Shown one piece after another: positions 44,493 to 46,679 of a stretch of DNA of 46,679 nucleotides. Position numbers and translations under genes: made by a program. Position 1 is the stretch's first letter. Every line of letters starts with the position of its first letter. The DNA is from Glaciecola sp. UBA1851 (lineage in GTDB: Bacteria > Pseudomonadota > Gammaproteobacteria > Enterobacterales > Alteromonadaceae), in assembly GCA_002338515.1 (NCBI GenBank), contig DDIL01000189.1:1614-48292 (forward strand), given 5' to 3'. The notes beneath the pieces are model-generated. The model was given only the letters and a program-made list of their open reading frames with translations, was not told where the DNA came from and did no database searches.

Positions 44493-45629
44493 ATGGTTAA
44501 CCTTCTCCCCACTATTTTATATTCCTGCATGATAGGAATAACATTGTTTGCCTTGTTAGATGTTTTTCAAAGGCCAAAAGAAAGGCAGAACTACTTTCTT
44601 AAAGCGTTATTGCTTTTGCTATTAATACATCTCGCGGGGGAATTATTTATCTATTCAGGTGCATATGTCTATGCGCCGTATTTAGCTGGAGCACAATTTC
44701 CATTTCGAGTATTACTTGGCGCAGCTCTTTATCATTATGCTCATGCGACTATGTCATCAGACACACTCGTTGACAAAAGGGTCGTTGCGACCACCTTTAT
44801 TGGTCCCGTTTTAGTCTTACTGATTATGGCTCCTTTCATCTTTTTGATCAGCCCTGAAGAAAAACTTGCATTAGCAAACCCAGAAACGCGAGATCCTCAG
44901 TTGTGGAAAATAGCGTTGTTTACCTGCACGGCAACAACCTTCATATTCATTTCTTATACGGTGTTTTTCTTATACAAGGCATTAAAGTTACAAAATTCGC
45001 ATCATCAACAATTGTTGGAACGTTTTTCAGATATTGAACAAAAGTCGTTAGATTGGTTTAAGCCTGTACTGATAGTTTGGGGAATTGTTTGGCTAATGTA
45101 CGCGTTTGAGTTTTTCATAAATGCATTGGGATTTCGTTGGTTTGGTTCGGGCATCATTCTCCCATTTCTTGAAGTTATCGCGTTAGCTGTTTTCATACAA
45201 AAAGCCTTAAGTCAGAAAAAACTTAATCAGTCAGACAAAGGTATTCCGCATAGTACAAAATTTAGTAAAAAGCACCGAGCAGCATTAATTAGTGATGAAA
45301 AAATGCAGTTAATTGCTTCAAAATTAGAGAGAATAATGAAATCAGATAAAATTTTTTTAGAGGAAAATTTATCTTTGAACCAATTGTCCGAAAGCATTGC
45401 TGAAACAGAGAATCATATATCAGAAACACTGTCTCAACACCTAAACACTAATTTTTTTCAATACGTAAACAACTTTCGAATAGAAGAAGCTAAGTTAGCG
45501 TTACACGACAAAAATAAACTAATTACGAATATCGCTTATGAGGTAGGGTTTAATTCTAAAACGACATTCAATACGGCATTTAAAAAAATAGTCGGGCATA
45601 GTCCCTCTGCTTATAGAAACTCACTATAA
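44493..45629 (+). CDS. Membrane-anchored AraC-family regulator with seven TM segments
   Basis: This 378-residue protein has seven hydrophobic helices in the first 240 residues (about 4-25, 33-56, 70-88, 97-120, 140-165, 190-215, 220-240) and a C-terminal AraC HTH pair (about 285-378): FLEENLSLNQLSESI and ITNIAYEVGFNSKTTFNTAF, ending GHSPSAYRNSL. It would therefore sense a signal in or through the membrane and bind DNA directly. The adjacent divergent DUF6326-like gene is a likely target. No kinase domain is present. Confidence 0.85.
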   Translation: MVNLLPTILYSCMIGITLFALLDVFQRPKERQNYFLKALLLLLLIHLAGELFIYSGAYVYAPYLAGAQFPFRVLLGAALYHYAHATMSSDTLVDKRVVATTFIGPVLVLLIMAPFIFLISPEEKLALANPETRDPQLWKIALFTCTATTFIFISYTVFFLYKALKLQNSHHQQLLERFSDIEQKSLDWFKPVLIVWGIVWLMYAFEFFINALGFRWFGSGIILPFLEVIALAVFIQKALSQKKLNQSDKGIPHSTKFSKKHRAALISDEKMQLIASKLERIMKSDKIFLEENLSLNQLSESIAETENHISETLSQHLNTNFFQYVNNFRIEEAKLALHDKNKLITNIAYEVGFNSKTTFNTAFKKIVGHSPSAYRNSL

Positions 45630-46019
45630 CAATGAAATTTATTTATATTTTTCTCACTTCATTTTAATTTCATGTTTTCTGACAGAAGCAAATAATACTT
45701 GTTATAAACGAAGGTAGGATAGTTCTACTCAACGTTATCCTTAAACTCACATAAACCCTCAATTATACAAGACCTACATCCTTTTTTTACGGGCCACACA
45801 GGTATAACGGCCATGTAAAATAAGCCACTGGTGGACATCGACTTTGAATTCTGCAGAGATAACTTTTTGCAGTCACTGTTCGACTTAAAGAGCTTTGGGT
45901 GATAACAAAGAAACTAGACACTTTAATGATGGAGAACAAGTTAATTACAAAAAGTTTTATTCAGTGTGACACAATCGTGTTTTATCACCGACTAATTAAA
46001 TATCTAACCAATTGGCAAT
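45630..46019. other. Region between AraC-type gene and ECF sigma gene
   Basis: These 390 bases hold the second nth relic (45725-45872) and the probable ECF promoter region (45900-46019). No other gene is supported. Confidence 0.5.
45725..45872 (-). pseudogene. nth: Decayed 3' part of nth (endonuclease III), relic 2
   Basis: Minus-strand translation gives LQKVISAEFKVDVHQWLILH, then GRYTCVARKK and, after one extra base in an A7 run (45782-45788), GCRSCIIEGLCEFKDNVE and a stop at 45725. All four [4Fe-4S] cysteines (C-x6-C-x2-C-x5-C) survive once the frameshift is repaired. A TGA precedes the leucine codon and the rest of the gene is absent. It is clearly a different copy from relic 1, since the two differ at many bases. 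Confidence 0.85.
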
Positions 46020-46508
46020 ATGCAAATACAGATGCGTAAACAATTCGAACAAATGATTATCAACAACCAAGGGCGCATACGTTACATCGCTTCCCGATAT
46101 AGTCATGACGGCGAATTTGACGACATGTATCAGGAAATATTACTGCAGCTTTGGAGAAGCTTCGAATCGTTTAGTGGCGAGTCGAAACAAGAAACTTGGG
46201 TGTTTAAAGTCGCACTGAATACGGCCTGCACATTTGTACGCTCAGCAGTAAAGCAAAAAGAGATTAAGCAGTCTGCATTACACCAATCAATGCAAGAGGT
46301 TCAGCCCACGCAGGAAAGCTGCCAAGCAGACATTCTTAACCGCTTTATGGATGGGCTAAATGACACAGACGCGAGCTTACTGATGATGTACTTAGATGGG
46401 CTATCTTCGGATGACAGTGCCAAGGTGCTTGGTATTAGTTCTAATGCTGTTAGGTCTCGTATTAAGCGCATTAAAAATGAATTTGAAACCAATTACATAG
46501 GAGATTGA
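46020..46508 (+). CDS. ECF-type RNA polymerase sigma factor
   Basis: This 162-residue sigma-70 family protein of the extracytoplasmic-function group has region 2 (about 14-80; DDMYQEILLQLWRSFESF, then ETWVFKVALNTA) and region 4 (about 108-158; LLMMYLDGLSSDDSAKVLGI and NAVRSRIKRIK). No ribosome site precedes ATG 46020; ATG 46032 is an alternative. A probable anti-sigma gene overlaps its 3' neighbourhood (GTG 46510). The stimulus is unknown. Confidence 0.9.
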   Translation: MQIQMRKQFEQMIINNQGRIRYIASRYSHDGEFDDMYQEILLQLWRSFESFSGESKQETWVFKVALNTACTFVRSAVKQKEIKQSALHQSMQEVQPTQESCQADILNRFMDGLNDTDASLLMMYLDGLSSDDSAKVLGISSNAVRSRIKRIKNEFETNYIGD

Positions 46509-46509
46509 T

Positions 46510-46679
46510 GTGAAGCTAGATGATTTAAAGCAAGACTGGCAACAAGCCATTGAAACCGAATCAACTCCTGATAATTTAACTAAGGTGATAGACATGATTG
46601 AGCAACAAACCACTAAGATTGATAAAGAGATTAAACGTCGCGATTTTGTCGAAATTGGAATCGCAGTATGTCTTATCCC
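46510..46679 (+). CDS. Partial CDS, probable anti-sigma or membrane partner of the ECF factor
   Basis: GTG at 46510 has AGGAG (46499-46503) six bases upstream and lies one base after the sigma stop. The visible 56 residues begin KLDDLKQDWQQAIETE after the start and reach a hydrophobic stretch (VEIGIAVCLI), probably a membrane helix. The gene runs off the window. A soluble N-terminus plus a membrane helix, coupled to an ECF gene, fits an anti-sigma factor, although no zinc-type HxxxCxxC motif is seen in this part. Confidence 0.7.
   Translation, partial: MKLDDLKQDWQQAIETESTPDNLTKVIDMIEQQTTKIDKEIKRRDFVEIGIAVCLI

Noticed and set aside
42007..46679. Mobile genetic element
   Set aside because: The region is accessory-like with nth relics, but no integrase, transposase, terminal repeats or attachment duplication can be seen.
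1..46679. tRNA, rRNA or CRISPR arrays
   Set aside because: I found no cloverleaf-type GTTCGA arms with suitable stems, no rRNA segments and no regularly spaced repeats in any gap.

Overview
The window looks like a chromosomal segment of a low-GC marine gammaproteobacterium of the order Alteromonadales (Alteromonadaceae-like, perhaps near Catenovulum or Paraglaciecola; the genus is a guess). The evidence is several blocks of gammaproteobacterial synteny: prfB-lysS; smrB/prmB-aroC; sodB, grxD, bfd and rnt next to motY. There is also an MSHA-like pilus locus, FNR-type and Fur-type DNA sites, and a large modular GH81 laminarinase typical of algal-polysaccharide degraders. I see no rRNA, tRNA, CRISPR array, transposase, integrase or phage gene.

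Layout. 0.4-3.7 kb: a ybbA-ybbP type ABC exporter pair. 3.9-8.9 kb: a tightly packed sugar-acid operon (uxuA, a class I phosphomannose-isomerase-like gene, uxuB and an Nramp-fold transporter that has lost the metal-binding motifs). 8.9-18.4 kb, minus strand: a nine-gene type IV pilus/MSHA-like operon (major pilin, ATPase, platform protein, second pilin, MshI/J/K-like inner-membrane proteins, MshL secretin, TPR protein). 19.0-21.7 kb: prfB with its programmed +1 frameshift, then lysS. 21.8-26.6 kb: a secreted alpha/beta hydrolase and a GH81 lipoprotein. 26.6-28.8 kb, minus: Hpt protein, RluA-like pseudouridine synthase and ketopantoate-reductase-like protein with 4-base overlaps. 29.3-31.7 kb: gshA and an SLT-like lipoprotein. 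31.7-32.0 kb: a 40-residue DUF3149-type membrane protein behind a striking paired FNR-box region. 32.2-35.9 kb: smrB, prmB, aroC and a TolB-like propeller protein. 36.0-40.5 kb: a CHRD-domain protein with a PEP-CTERM-like tail, sodB, grxD, bfd, rnt, motY. 40.7-46.7 kb is the most plastic part: a DUF4350 protein, a MarR/CPBP-protease pair, a DUF6326 membrane protein divergent from a seven-TM AraC regulator, two different decayed 3' ends of nth (endonuclease III), and an ECF sigma factor with a probable anti-sigma partner cut by the window end.

How the genes may work together. The 3.9-8.9 kb operon can be read as a mannuronate/fructuronate route: isomerase, then UxuB (fructuronate to mannonate), then UxuA (mannonate to KDG), with the odd Nramp-like protein as the importer. 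This is inference and the best candidate here for an undescribed system. The pilus operon contains a full envelope-spanning set but no MshM, retraction ATPase or prepilin peptidase, and its ATPase has an altered c-di-GMP motif. The other strong leads are the FNR-box region of the DUF3149 gene and the two nth relics, which suggest repeated rearrangement beside motY.
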